Source: Mycolicibacterium peregrinum (GTDB taxonomy: Bacteria > Actinomycetota > Actinomycetes > Mycobacteriales > Mycobacteriaceae). From it: DNA of 64,000 bases. The position numbers were made by a program, and so were the translations under genes. The stretch is from NCBI RefSeq assembly GCF_002102345.1, contig NZ_LQPP01000030.1, positions 124,001-188,000 of the forward strand. The letters run 5' to 3'. Positions within the stretch are counted from its first letter, which is position 1. Each line of letters starts with the position of its first letter. This document shows positions 42,716-51,988 of this stretch, one piece after another. The notes under the pieces are model-generated. The model was not told where the DNA came from. It saw only the letters and a program-made list of their open reading frames with translations, and made no database searches.

Positions 42716-45214
42716 ATGGTTGACCCGCTGGAGCCGCTGTCGACGATCCTGGCCGAGCACGGGCCGTTGGACGAGGACGAGATCAAACGGCGATTGCGCG
42801 CCGCCGGTGTCGCGGACCCGGATGCCGTCGTCTACGACGCCCTTCACATGATGAACAGCCCGGCGGGTCAGTTGACCGATGACCGGTGGGTGTGGCTGCC
42901 GACGCTGCTGGACGGCCGGGTGTTCACGCATCGGCTCGCCGCGCCCGAGGTGGCCCACAACATGCTCACGGTGACCCCGGATCTCGGCGCGCTCACCGAT
43001 CTCTTCGAGCACGAGCCCTACGATCGCTTCGCTGACGGTGCACCCGCGACGGTATTGATGGTCGACTACGACGACGAACTGCTCGAGGACCGGGGCATCC
43101 CAGAAGACGTGGTGCCCGAGGGCGGCGTGCTGTTGTTGCCGGCGGGCGCGCTACGCGCGTCGGACGCGGCCGAGGGAGATCTGGTCGGGATACGGCTGAG
43201 CCCGCAGGGTCTCATTGTCGAGCGGGTAACGGTGACGGCTGACACGAACGTCGGAGCCCAGTTGGCCGCAACCCTCGATGCCGACAAGCCCGTGGACGCC
43301 GGCGCCGCGGTGTGGACCGCATGCGTCCAAGACCCGACGTTGTTCACCTCGCCGCTTCCACCCGTGTCGGAGATCGTCGACGACTACGGAATGGTCCGCG
43401 ACCGCCACTTGCTCGCACCCGCGGGTTTCGATTTCGGGCCTTGGCGTTTCAAGCTCGACTGCGAACTGCTGGCGACGCGGTATGAACTCGACCGGACCGA
43501 CGCGATCGCGGTGCACGCTCTGGCCGCCGCGTGTGAGCAGCTGTCGGATCTGGTCGAGGACGCCGGCGCGATCGACGTCCAGGCGGCCGAGGACGGAGAG
43601 CTCCTGGCCGAATTCGGGGCCTTCCTCGCCGATCCGTTCTTGGCGGATGTGTTTCTGGCGGAGACGGTTCGCAGCGGACGGGTCTCGGCTCTCGCGTTGC
43701 GTTTGTTCGCCGAGTCGCTGGAACCCATGGTGCCGCGCCAGGCTCGGGTGGCGTTTCGTTGGTTGCGGGGCGTCGCGCTCGAGCGGATCGGTGACATCGC
43801 CGGCGCCGAACGGGAACTGCTCGCAGCCGAGTCGATGGACACGGACTGGCCGCTGCCGTTGTTCGAGCTGGCCCGGTTCGCCTCCGATCGCAGCGACGCC
43901 GAACGTGGCCTGGCGCTGCTGCGTCGCGCCGGGGCCGCGGCCGACCATCCACTGCTGGAACTGCTGGAGCGGTACCGGGCCGAGCCACGCACCGACCTCG
44001 GCCGCAACGAACCGTGCTGGTGCGGGTCGGGCCGCAAGTACAAGAAGTGCCATCTTGGCAACGAACAGCTGCCCCTGCCCGAGCGCGCCGCCTGGCTTTA
44101 CGCCAAGGCCGCCGAGCACGTGGAGCTGAGCGACTGGAACGAGCTGCGCATCGAGGTCGCCTTCGAACGCAGCCGATACGACGACGACCCTGGTGCACTG
44201 ACCGACGCGCTGGCCGACCCGTTGGTGATGGACGCGGTCCTGTCCGAGGGCGGCGCCTTCGAGGATTTCCTGGACATTCGGGGATCCCTGCTGCCCGCCG
44301 ACGAACGGCTGCTGGCCGACCAATGGTCGCTGTCGGAGCGGTCGGTGTTCGAGGTCGAACAGGCGAAGCCCGGCGAGGGAGTTACCGTGCGCGATGTCCG
44401 CACCGGCGATGTCCACGAGGTACGCGAGCGCGCGGCCAGCCGCCAGCTCAAGCCCGGGCTGCTGGTCTGTACCCGAGTGCTGCCGGCCGGGGACACCGCC
44501 CAGTTCTTCGGCGGCCTGGAAGTGATCCCGCTGCACCTGCGGGATCCGCTGGTCGAGTTGCTGGACTCCGAACCCGATGCAGAGGAGCTGGTGGCCTTTC
44601 TGACTGCGCGATTCGCACCGCCGACGTTGGTCAACACCGAGGGCGACCCGATGGCGATCTGCGAGGCCACCGTGCGGGTCAGCGACCCGGCCGCGGTTGA
44701 GGCCGGGCTCGACGACACGTATCGGCGGCTTGACGGCGACGGACCACCGCGGTGGCATGAGTACGTCACCACGCACGGCATGCAACGGGTCCGGGGCACT
44801 TTCGCCCTCGAGGGTGATGAGTTGCGCGTGGAGACGAACAGCGAAAAGCGAATGGACAGTGCGCTTTCCACGCTGGAACGATTGGACCCCGGCGTGGAGA
44901 TCCTCGATGACACGCGGCAGCCGGTGGGTGACGTGCGCGATTTGTCCGACCGCTTTCCGGGTGACGACGCGGACGAGCTCGATCCTGACGATCCCGAGGT
45001 GGCCGCCGCCCTCGACGCGTTCGTCCGTGAGTACGAAGCCAACTGGCTCGATCAACCGATCCCGGCCCTCAACGGCTGCACACCACGGCAGGCCGCCGAC
45101 GATCCAACCCGCCGCGGTGACCTGATCAAGCTTCTCGACAGCTTCCCCGCCGGAGTGCGCGCCCGGGGCGCGATGGACGTCGACCGGCTGCGGGCGGCAC
45201 TAGGTTTGGGGTAA
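42716..45214 (+). CDS. Large SEC-C motif protein (about 832 residues)
   Basis: 832 residues from the ATG at 42716; an in-frame ATG at 42686 is possible. N-terminal helical domain (LSTILAEHGPLDEDEIKRRL) and a long helical region, then a SEC-C zinc-binding motif GRNEPCWCGSGRKYKKCHLG near 423-442 with C-C-C-H ligands. The C-terminal part has mixed structure and a final segment ALNGCTPRQAADDPTRRGDL. SEC-C motifs bind zinc and mediate protein contact, as in SecA. Homologues are uncharacterised. No signal peptide or membrane helix. Confidence 0.7.
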   Translation: MVDPLEPLSTILAEHGPLDEDEIKRRLRAAGVADPDAVVYDALHMMNSPAGQLTDDRWVWLPTLLDGRVFTHRLAAPEVAHNMLTVTPDLGALTDLFEHEPYDRFADGAPATVLMVDYDDELLEDRGIPEDVVPEGGVLLLPAGALRASDAAEGDLVGIRLSPQGLIVERVTVTADTNVGAQLAATLDADKPVDAGAAVWTACVQDPTLFTSPLPPVSEIVDDYGMVRDRHLLAPAGFDFGPWRFKLDCELLATRYELDRTDAIAVHALAAACEQLSDLVEDAGAIDVQAAEDGELLAEFGAFLADPFLADVFLAETVRSGRVSALALRLFAESLEPMVPRQARVAFRWLRGVALERIGDIAGAERELLAAESMDTDWPLPLFELARFASDRSDAERGLALLRRAGAAADHPLLELLERYRAEPRTDLGRNEPCWCGSGRKYKKCHLGNEQLPLPERAAWLYAKAAEHVELSDWNELRIEVAFERSRYDDDPGALTDALADPLVMDAVLSEGGAFEDFLDIRGSLLPADERLLADQWSLSERSVFEVEQAKPGEGVTVRDVRTGDVHEVRERAASRQLKPGLLVCTRVLPAGDTAQFFGGLEVIPLHLRDPLVELLDSEPDAEELVAFLTARFAPPTLVNTEGDPMAICEATVRVSDPAAVEAGLDDTYRRLDGDGPPRWHEYVTTHGMQRVRGTFALEGDELRVETNSEKRMDSALSTLERLDPGVEILDDTRQPVGDVRDLSDRFPGDDADELDPDDPEVAAALDAFVREYEANWLDQPIPALNGCTPRQAADDPTRRGDLIKLLDSFPAGVRARGAMDVDRLRAALGLG

Positions 45215-45223
45215 GACCGGCCT

Positions 45224-45241
45224 GGTATCAAACCGGTATCA
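45224..45241 (+). promoter_or_regulatory. Direct-repeat operator of the RHH-Doc pair
   Basis: GGTATCA at 45224-45230 and 45235-45241, an 11-bp period typical for ribbon-helix-helix repressors. TATCAT at 45237-45242 could be the -10, giving a transcript that starts near the ATG at 45249 (leaderless). Confidence 0.55.
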
Positions 45242-45248
45242 TCGAGTC

Positions 45249-45455
45249 ATGGGCATGACCCTGCGCACCAGTGACGAGCAGACCGAGGCTCTGCGTCGGC
45301 AAGCCGCCGCCGAAGGGCGGTCGATGCAGGCTGTCGCACTGTCGGCGATCGATGAGTACATCGCCCGTCGCACGCATCAATCCAAGGTGCAATCAGTTCT
45401 GCAGCGCGTGGTCGCCGAAGAGGCCGGGGTTCTGGAGCGCCTGAAGGACGCATGA
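45249..45455 (+). CDS. Ribbon-helix-helix antitoxin
   Basis: 68 residues (ATG at 45249; MTLRTS at 45255 is an alternative start). N-terminal beta strand MTLRTSDEQTEALRRQAA and helix EGRSMQAVALSAIDEY match the RHH (MetJ/Arc) fold; the charged C-terminus likely covers the toxin. ATGA overlap with the Doc-type toxin supports a two-gene type II system. Confidence 0.82.
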   Translation: MGMTLRTSDEQTEALRRQAAAEGRSMQAVALSAIDEYIARRTHQSKVQSVLQRVVAEEAGVLERLKDA

Positions 45456-45835
45456 TCGAGTACCTGGATCTCGATGACCTCCTCGAGATTGCACGCCACG
45501 CTGTCGGCGACGACGTCAAGGTCGGGGACTACGGATTGCTCGAATCGGCGCTGGCGCGACCGCGGGCATCGGTGTTCGGCGAAGACGCCTATCCCGACCT
45601 CCATCTCAAAGCGTCGGCCCTGCTGCATTCCCTGGCCCGCAACCACGCACTGGTCGATGGCAACAAACGGGTGGCGTGGACGGCCTGTCTGACCTTCCTC
45701 GGTATCAATGGCCAACGGATCGAAGCGCCTGAGGACGATCGCTTCGATTTCGTCATCCAAGTGGCCACCGGCGCCGAGCCCGACCTCGATGACATCGCCG
45801 CGCAACTTCTCGCATGGAGCAGCGCTTCGGGGTAG
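45452..45835 (+). CDS. Doc-type Fic-domain toxin
   Basis: 127 residues. The Fic core is HALVDGNKRVAWTA with H65, D69, N71 and R73, fitting the Doc form of HxFx(D/E)xNKR. Doc kinases phosphorylate EF-Tu and block translation. Overlaps the antitoxin by 4 bases. The pairing with an RHH rather than a Phd antitoxin is also known. Followed by prfC, 55 bp later. Confidence 0.85.
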   Translation: MIEYLDLDDLLEIARHAVGDDVKVGDYGLLESALARPRASVFGEDAYPDLHLKASALLHSLARNHALVDGNKRVAWTACLTFLGINGQRIEAPEDDRFDFVIQVATGAEPDLDDIAAQLLAWSSASG

Positions 45836-45890
45836 CGGGCATCCTCGATTACGGATTTGCGCCCCGACCGCCATACCATCGCTAGTCGAG

Positions 45891-47513
45891 ATGACCGAAA
45901 ACGCCCTCGTTCCCCAAGCCTCCAACACCGCCCAAGCTGCCAAGATCGCTGCTGAGGCGGCCCGTCGCCGAACCTTCGCGGTCATCAGCCACCCCGACGC
46001 CGGTAAGTCCACGCTCACCGAGGCGCTGGCGCTGCATGCCCGGGTGATCACCGAGGCGGGCGCGATCCACGGCAAGGCGGGCCGGCGCTCCACGGTGTCC
46101 GACTGGATGGACATGGAGAAGGCCCGCGGCATCTCGATCACCTCGACGGCGCTGCAGTTCCCGTACCGCGACTGCGTCATCAACCTGCTCGACACCCCCG
46201 GGCACGCCGATTTCTCCGAGGACACCTACCGGGTGCTGACGGCCGTGGACTGTGCGGTGATGCTCATCGACGCCGCGAAGGGCCTCGAGCCGCAGACGCT
46301 GAAGCTGTTCCAGGTGTGTAAGCACCGGGGCATCCCGATCATCACGGTGATCAACAAGTGGGACCGACCGGGCCGTCACGCACTGGAGTTGATGGACGAG
46401 ATCCACGAGCGGATCGGGCTGCGCACCACTCCTCTGACCTGGCCGGTGGGCATCGCCGGTGATTTCAAGGGTGTGATGGACCGCCGGGCCGAGAAGTTCA
46501 TCCGGTTCACCCGCACCGCGGGTGGCGCCACGGCCGCCCCCGAGGAGCACATCGCCGCCGCCGATGCCCACGCCGCCGCAGGCGATGACTGGGACACCGC
46601 GGTCGAGGAGTCCGAGCTGTTGTCGATGGACGGCTCCGACTACGACCGGGAGACGTTCCTGTCCGGCGAGTCCTCCCCGGTGTTGTTCACCTCGGCCGCG
46701 TTGAACTTCGGCGTGAACCAGTTGCTCGACGTGCTGGTGGAGCTGGCCCCGGCTCCCAGTGGGTCGGTCGATGTCGACGGTGTGCGGCGGGCGGTCGATT
46801 CGCCGTTCAGCGCGTTCGTGTTCAAGGTGCAGGCCGGCATGGACAGCTCGCACCGCGACCGGATCGCGTATGCGCGGGTGGTCTCGGGCACGTTCGAGCG
46901 CGGCGACGTGCTCACCCATGCCGCCACCGGCAAGCCGTTCGTCACCAAGTACGCGCAGTCGGTGTTCGGCCAGCAGCGTTCGACGCTCGACGACGCGTGG
47001 CCCGGCGATGTGATCGGGTTGGCCAACGCCGCGGCGCTGCGCCCCGGCGACACCTTGTACCGCGACATCCCGGTGGTGTACCCGCCGATCCCGAGCTTCT
47101 CCCCCGAGCATTTCGCGGTGGCTCGCGGCACCGATCCGAGCAAGCACAAGCAGTTCCGCAAGGGCATCGAGCAGCTGGAGCAGGAAGGCGTCGTGCAGAT
47201 CTTGCGCTCGGACAAGCGCGGCGACCAGGCGCCGGTGTTCGCCGCGGTCGGTCCGATGCAGTTCGAGGTGGCCGCGCACCGGATGGCCACCGAGCTCAGC
47301 GCGCCGATCGCACTGGAGAACCTGCCCTATCAGATCGCGCGAGTGGTCTCCCCGGAAGATGCCGACTTCGTGAATCGTCAGGTGTCGGCGGAGGTGTTGA
47401 CCCGCAGCGACGGGGTGATGCTCGTGCTGTTCTCGACGCCGTGGCGGCTGGAGGGTTTCCAGCGCGACAACCCCGACATCAAGCTGGGGTCGTTGGTCGC
47501 CGCGGAGGGCTAG
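45891..47513 (+). CDS. prfC: Peptide chain release factor 3
   Basis: 540 residues. Translational GTPase that recycles RF1/RF2: P-loop SHPDAGKSTLTEAL, the G3 motif DTPGHADFSEDTYR, NKWD for guanine specificity, and the C-terminal domains typical of RF3 (PFSAFVFKVQAG, GPMQFEV). Start ATG at 45891. It is complete and needs no other change; the 55-bp gap to the Doc gene probably holds its promoter. Confidence 0.95.
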   Translation: MTENALVPQASNTAQAAKIAAEAARRRTFAVISHPDAGKSTLTEALALHARVITEAGAIHGKAGRRSTVSDWMDMEKARGISITSTALQFPYRDCVINLLDTPGHADFSEDTYRVLTAVDCAVMLIDAAKGLEPQTLKLFQVCKHRGIPIITVINKWDRPGRHALELMDEIHERIGLRTTPLTWPVGIAGDFKGVMDRRAEKFIRFTRTAGGATAAPEEHIAAADAHAAAGDDWDTAVEESELLSMDGSDYDRETFLSGESSPVLFTSAALNFGVNQLLDVLVELAPAPSGSVDVDGVRRAVDSPFSAFVFKVQAGMDSSHRDRIAYARVVSGTFERGDVLTHAATGKPFVTKYAQSVFGQQRSTLDDAWPGDVIGLANAAALRPGDTLYRDIPVVYPPIPSFSPEHFAVARGTDPSKHKQFRKGIEQLEQEGVVQILRSDKRGDQAPVFAAVGPMQFEVAAHRMATELSAPIALENLPYQIARVVSPEDADFVNRQVSAEVLTRSDGVMLVLFSTPWRLEGFQRDNPDIKLGSLVAAEG

Positions 47514-47533
47514 ACCACAGCTACGGTTGGTTC

Positions 47534-47902
47534 ATGACCGAACCGGCACCACCCGTCGCGACCCGCAACAGCGGGAAGCAGTGGGCGTGGTTCGTCGGGT
47601 TGCTCAGCGTCATGGGTATTTTCGGCTTCGTCGTGGCGTTCGTGATGATGTTGCCGCTGGCCATGGCGACCGACCCCTGCCATGAAGGCGTCACCGACAA
47701 GGTGTGCCAACTGACGGCGGCCGGCGAGAACGTGCTGGTGTGGATTCCGTGGATGTGTCTGCTGGCCGGCACCGTCCTGGCCGTCGCGGGTGCCGCGGTG
47801 GCCGAATGGCGCAAGTGGACGCCGCTGATCGGGATCCCCGTCGGAATCCTCGGCTATTTCGCGATGATCCCGATCGGCTACTGGTTGGCGTTCGCCGTCT
47901 AG
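47534..47902 (+). CDS. Hypothetical membrane protein
   Basis: 122 residues, three to four hydrophobic helices (about 18-45, 65-85 and 95-118) and two cysteines (CHEG, VC) in the extracytoplasmic loop. No family recognised. It is 20 bp downstream of prfC and convergent with the antiporter gene. Confidence 0.72.
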   Translation: MTEPAPPVATRNSGKQWAWFVGLLSVMGIFGFVVAFVMMLPLAMATDPCHEGVTDKVCQLTAAGENVLVWIPWMCLLAGTVLAVAGAAVAEWRKWTPLIGIPVGILGYFAMIPIGYWLAFAV

Positions 47903-47923
47903 GACGGTTGGGCGGCGTGACCG

Positions 47924-49009
47924 TCAGCCCCACCAGAACGAGGCGGCGATGATGCAGTACAACGCGATCAGCGCCGCGCCTTCCAACCAGGTCGACTCCC
48001 CGTCGAAGGCGATGATCGCCGCCAGCACGACGGCGACCAACAGCGCGACGATCAGCATCGGCCCGAACACCAGGGTCAGTGAGGCGAGCCCGAAGATCTG
48101 GCTCACCAGCACGAGCACCGGCGCCAGCACGAGGGCGATCTGAATCGGACTGTTGAGGATGATCGAGAAGGCGTACTCCGACTGGTTTCTGGCGGCCAGT
48201 TGCACACCGACGACGTTCTCCACCGCGTTGCCCGCGATGGCCACGATCACCAGACCGGCGAATGCCTGCGAGATGTGCAGCGAGTCCATCGCCGGTTCCA
48301 GCGCCGCGACGAACCAATCCGAGACGAACGCCGCCAATCCACCCGCGACGGCGAGCATGCCGATCGCCAAACCGACCGGCCAGCGCGGCTGTTCTTTGTG
48401 CGGCTGGGGCACTGGCTCGCTGGTCTTGTTCTTGTCGCGGCTCAGCGAATACGGCAGCGACAATCCGAACAGCACCAGCAGGACGACCGACACGATCATC
48501 GAGAAGGACACTTCGTGCTCGGAGGCCGGCGCGTGCACCTCGTGCGCGATCGACGGAATCGCCATGGCCGTCACCGACAACACCATCAGCACGAGGATGG
48601 TCCGGACCTGGGCGGAGCCGAGCTTCTGCGGGCCGTGTTTCAAGCCACCCACCAGGAACGCCAGGCCCAACACCAGCAGCAGGTTGGCCAGGATGGAACC
48701 GACGAGCGCGGCGCGCACCACGTCGACCAGTCCCGCCTTGAGCGCGAAGATGCAGATGAACAATTCCGGCAGATTGCCGAGTGCGGATTGCAGGACGCCG
48801 GTGGCTCCCGGTCCGAACCGGTCACCGAGTTGCTCGACGGCCAGCCCGACCAGCGAGGCCAACACGGTGACGGCCAGTGCACTGACGACGAAGCCGACCA
48901 GGTGCGGCCAGCCACCGTAATGGGACAGCCCGGCCACCACGCAGATGGCCAGGCCACCGAAGATCAACAGCTTGTCGGACCGGATCAGCACCGCCGTCAT
49001 GCGCGCCAT
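47924..49009 (-). CDS. Ca2+/H+ antiporter (CaCA/CaxA family)
   Basis: 361 residues, about 11 helices, with both alpha-repeat motifs: GNLPELFICIFALKAG and GNAVENVVGVQLAARN. The acidic Glu in each repeat is the ion-binding residue. Expected to exchange cytosolic Ca2+ (or another divalent cation) for protons. A short charged loop (SRDKNKTSEPVPQPHKEQPR) divides the two halves. Start ATG at 49009 or 49000. Confidence 0.9.
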   Translation of the reverse strand: MARMTAVLIRSDKLLIFGGLAICVVAGLSHYGGWPHLVGFVVSALAVTVLASLVGLAVEQLGDRFGPGATGVLQSALGNLPELFICIFALKAGLVDVVRAALVGSILANLLLVLGLAFLVGGLKHGPQKLGSAQVRTILVLMVLSVTAMAIPSIAHEVHAPASEHEVSFSMIVSVVLLVLFGLSLPYSLSRDKNKTSEPVPQPHKEQPRWPVGLAIGMLAVAGGLAAFVSDWFVAALEPAMDSLHISQAFAGLVIVAIAGNAVENVVGVQLAARNQSEYAFSIILNSPIQIALVLAPVLVLVSQIFGLASLTLVFGPMLIVALLVAVVLAAIIAFDGESTWLEGAALIALYCIIAASFWWG

Positions 49010-49037
49010 CTTGTCACGACGGCCCAGCCGAGGTGCC

Positions 49038-51362
49038 CTATCTCTTCAACGCTTCCGCCGCCGGGCCGAGATCGAGGAACACCGTCTCACCGTTGGCGTC
49101 GTCGAGCCCGTCATTGTCGGTGACCACGTACAGGTTCTGGTTTCCGGCGACCGCGAAGCCTTCGACCTTCTCCTGCACATAGCCGTTGGTGGCCTGCAGA
49201 TCCGGTACCAGATTGCGGGCCAATGTCTTCGGCAGAACTCTTGGTTTGTCATCGGCTGTCACGCCTCGGCCGTCGGGAATCGTCACGCGGTACAGCGCTT
49301 TGAGCCGTGCGTCGGGGCCGTTGAGTTTGTCGCGCTCAAGGATCAGCAATTCACCGTTGTGGACGGCGATTTCGGAGACCCCGATCCAGTCGTCCTTGGT
49401 GTCGGTGGACTCCAACTGGTAGCCGAACCATTCCCACTTGTCCCCTGCCGGCGTGTAGCGCCCGATGCGGACCACACCCAACGGGTCGGACTTGAGCTCA
49501 CGTTGCAGCGCGACCCAGACGGCGTCGCCGTCGACAGCGACTCCTTCGAAGCCCTGGCTACCCAGCTGGGCGGCAATGTCTTTGGGCAGCGGCACCCGCT
49601 TCTCGATCCGGCCGTCGGCGGCGACGTAGACCAATTGGTTGCCGGGCCCGTCTTCGCCTTCGACCGCCAGCACGAAACCGCCGTCGGGGCGGGCAGATAC
49701 ACCCTCGGTGTCGAGGGTGACGGGCTTGCCGTCCTCGGTGATCGGCAGTTCGGTGTCGATCAGGGCGGGCTGCTGTGCCACGTCGACGCCGAGGATGCGG
49801 GCCGGGCCATAGGCGCTGTCGGTGGCGGTGTAGAGCCGGTTGCCGTCTTGCGGGTCGGCCGACAGCGCGCCGAGGGCACCCCAGCCGATCGGCTTGCCGT
49901 CTCTATCGGCCGAGACGATCGACGGAAAGTTCGGTTTCCCTGCGGCTGAGAAGGATTCGCCGTAGCCGTAGAGGTTGACCGAGGCGCGTACGTGAGCCTC
50001 GGCGTCGTCGGCTTCCGAGGAGATGGCCAGCAGGTTGCGCGACGGGATCGGCAGCACCCCTTCGGGGCCGGGCGTGGTCGGCAGGATCTGCCGGAACCTC
50101 GGCGCGGCCGGTTCACTGACGTCGTAGACGGCGACGAAGTTGCTGCGCTCCGAGGCGATCAGCGCAGTGGGGCGACCACCGATGGTGGTGATCGCCAGGC
50201 CTTCCGGCTCGGGACCTTTGGCCTCGGCGCGGCCTTCGATGTGCAGACCGGTGCGCACCGCGAGTTGTTCAAACGAGTTGCCGGCGTCCCAGACCACCTT
50301 GCCGGTGTTGGCGTCGAAGATCGTCCAACCGCGGGTGCCGCCCTTCCAGTCGCCTTCGTTGGCGGTGGCGACGTAGTCGTCACCGATCCAGCCGATGGCG
50401 TCCGGTTCCCGAGGGGTGTCCTTGATCGAGCCGGTCTGGTCGATCGTGTCGTCTTCTTTGGTGTCGATGCCGTCGACGGATTGGCTTCCGGCGCTGAAGA
50501 TCTTGGTGACCGTGCCGGTGTGGCCGTCGATGACGGCGATGCCGTTGTTCTCCTGCAGGGTCACCGCGACCTGGCCGCGGGAGTTGATGCTGACGTATTC
50601 GGGTTCGAGGTCTTCGGGGGTGTCCAGGCCGGCGTTCCGTGCCGCGTCGACGTCGAAATCCACCTTGCGGGGTGTCCAGGTGTTCGGAGCGCCCTTGAGG
50701 TCGATGAGTTGCACGAACCCGGTCGGCGGCTGGGGCAGGTCGCCTTCCTCCTTGCCGGGCGGGGTGAACTCCTCGTTGCGCTGGTTCTCCATGGCGATGG
50801 CGGCGAACGTGCCGTCGGGGCTGATGGCGATCGAGTCGGGCTGACCGCCCAGGTCGATGCTGTGCACGCGGGTGCGGTCGGCGGTCCGGACAATGTCGAC
50901 GCGTCCGGAGGGGTGCGCGAAGTCGCCGCCGGTGGTGTCGATGACCACGAGGACGTGGTCTTTCACGGCCGCCACCGACGTCGGCTGGTCGTCTTTATGG
51001 CCCAGCTCGGTGAGGGAAAGCGTGCCTCTGCCAACGGGTCTGGCGGGATCTGCGATGTCGAGGAAACCGATGCGTTTGGCGGCAGCGTCGGTGTAGATGA
51101 GCGTGTTGCCGTCCGGGGTGACAGTGGAGATCTCGGCGACGGTCTCCTTGGCGGGACCTTCTGGGGAGTCCGGGCCGTGCTCGTTGAGATACACCGGGTA
51201 CGTGGCCGTGCGGTGGTAGCGGTCCGCGTCGGGCAGGTTCCAGTCGATCGGCGAGGTCGCCTTCGGGATGCTCGATTCTGGCTTGCGGTCCTGCGTGGTG
51301 CAGCCCGCCAGGATCAGCGCTGCCGCCGTGGTCATTGCTGCGGCCCGTCTCGCCGTTGTCAT
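49038..51362 (-). CDS. Lipoprotein with phytase-like beta-propeller (esterase-like activity of phytase)
   Basis: 774 residues. Lipobox LILAGC with C21 shows a lipid-anchored precursor. The body has the repeated strands of a beta-propeller and ends in a domain resembling the phytase-like esterase family (PF13449). Examples are GPEPEGLAITTIGGRPTALIA and GVLPIPSRNLLAISSE. Acidic residues in several blades could hold Ca2+. Function in mycobacteria is not known; phosphate scavenging is only a suggestion. Confidence 0.78.
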   Translation of the reverse strand: MTTARRAAAMTTAAALILAGCTTQDRKPESSIPKATSPIDWNLPDADRYHRTATYPVYLNEHGPDSPEGPAKETVAEISTVTPDGNTLIYTDAAAKRIGFLDIADPARPVGRGTLSLTELGHKDDQPTSVAAVKDHVLVVIDTTGGDFAHPSGRVDIVRTADRTRVHSIDLGGQPDSIAISPDGTFAAIAMENQRNEEFTPPGKEEGDLPQPPTGFVQLIDLKGAPNTWTPRKVDFDVDAARNAGLDTPEDLEPEYVSINSRGQVAVTLQENNGIAVIDGHTGTVTKIFSAGSQSVDGIDTKEDDTIDQTGSIKDTPREPDAIGWIGDDYVATANEGDWKGGTRGWTIFDANTGKVVWDAGNSFEQLAVRTGLHIEGRAEAKGPEPEGLAITTIGGRPTALIASERSNFVAVYDVSEPAAPRFRQILPTTPGPEGVLPIPSRNLLAISSEADDAEAHVRASVNLYGYGESFSAAGKPNFPSIVSADRDGKPIGWGALGALSADPQDGNRLYTATDSAYGPARILGVDVAQQPALIDTELPITEDGKPVTLDTEGVSARPDGGFVLAVEGEDGPGNQLVYVAADGRIEKRVPLPKDIAAQLGSQGFEGVAVDGDAVWVALQRELKSDPLGVVRIGRYTPAGDKWEWFGYQLESTDTKDDWIGVSEIAVHNGELLILERDKLNGPDARLKALYRVTIPDGRGVTADDKPRVLPKTLARNLVPDLQATNGYVQEKVEGFAVAGNQNLYVVTDNDGLDDANGETVFLDLGPAAEALKR

Positions 51363-51458
51363 GCGTCACCCTCTTCAGTTGTGCCGGTGCGTCGCACGAG
51401 CCTGCCCCGTACAGGTGACTGACAGGGATTGCACAGGTGAACGGAGAGCGACGCGTGG

Positions 51459-51857
51459 CTACAGCGGCGCCGAGAGCGGGCCGAGCACCTGGCACTGCGG
51501 GGCGATCTCCGCGATGCCCATCCATCCGCCGCATGCCCGGCCGGTGGACACGTAGGTCGCTCCGGGTCGGTAGGGCGTCCGCACCTCCGCTGGTTGGGCT
51601 CCCCTGCCCTGGTTGCATTGAATGGGCGAAGCGTTGTCCTGACGTTGCACGCAGGCCACGCTGAAGCGGGGGTTCGCCGGCGCTCCACAGGCGTCCGGCG
51701 AGACGGTCACGCTGACCATGTCAGCGCCATCGACGTGGACGACGGCAGGCGGCGACAGCGTGAAAGCGCACGGCGGAGCGGGTTCGGCGTGGGCGGGTGT
51801 CGCGGTGAAGCCCGCGATCACCGCTGCTGACAACAGCACCAAACTGGCCCGAGCCAT
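51459..51857 (-). CDS. Small secreted protein
   Basis: 132 residues with a signal peptide (VLLSAAVIAGFTATPAHA, cleavage after AHA). The mature protein has six Cys and beta-rich pattern. No family recognised. Confidence 0.72.
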   Translation of the reverse strand: MARASLVLLSAAVIAGFTATPAHAEPAPPCAFTLSPPAVVHVDGADMVSVTVSPDACGAPANPRFSVACVQRQDNASPIQCNQGRGAQPAEVRTPYRPGATYVSTGRACGGWMGIAEIAPQCQVLGPLSAPL

Positions 51858-51988
51858 TTTTTGATCGTAGCCCCGCTGTTGGGTTGATCAGTTGGGTTTG
51901 ATCCGGCCGAGTCGAATTCCACGCTCTGTGACGAATGTGCAGTTTGTTTGTCATCTTTCGTGGTTTCACGACGAAGTCCTGCACTGCT

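Noticed and set aside
43151..45055. Open reading frame of 634 codons on the minus strand opposite the SEC-C gene
   Set aside because: Antisense shadow of the SEC-C protein frame, with no ribosome site and low-quality composition.
45882..47279. Open reading frame of 465 codons opposite prfC
   Set aside because: Antisense shadow; prfC on the plus strand has all GTPase motifs.
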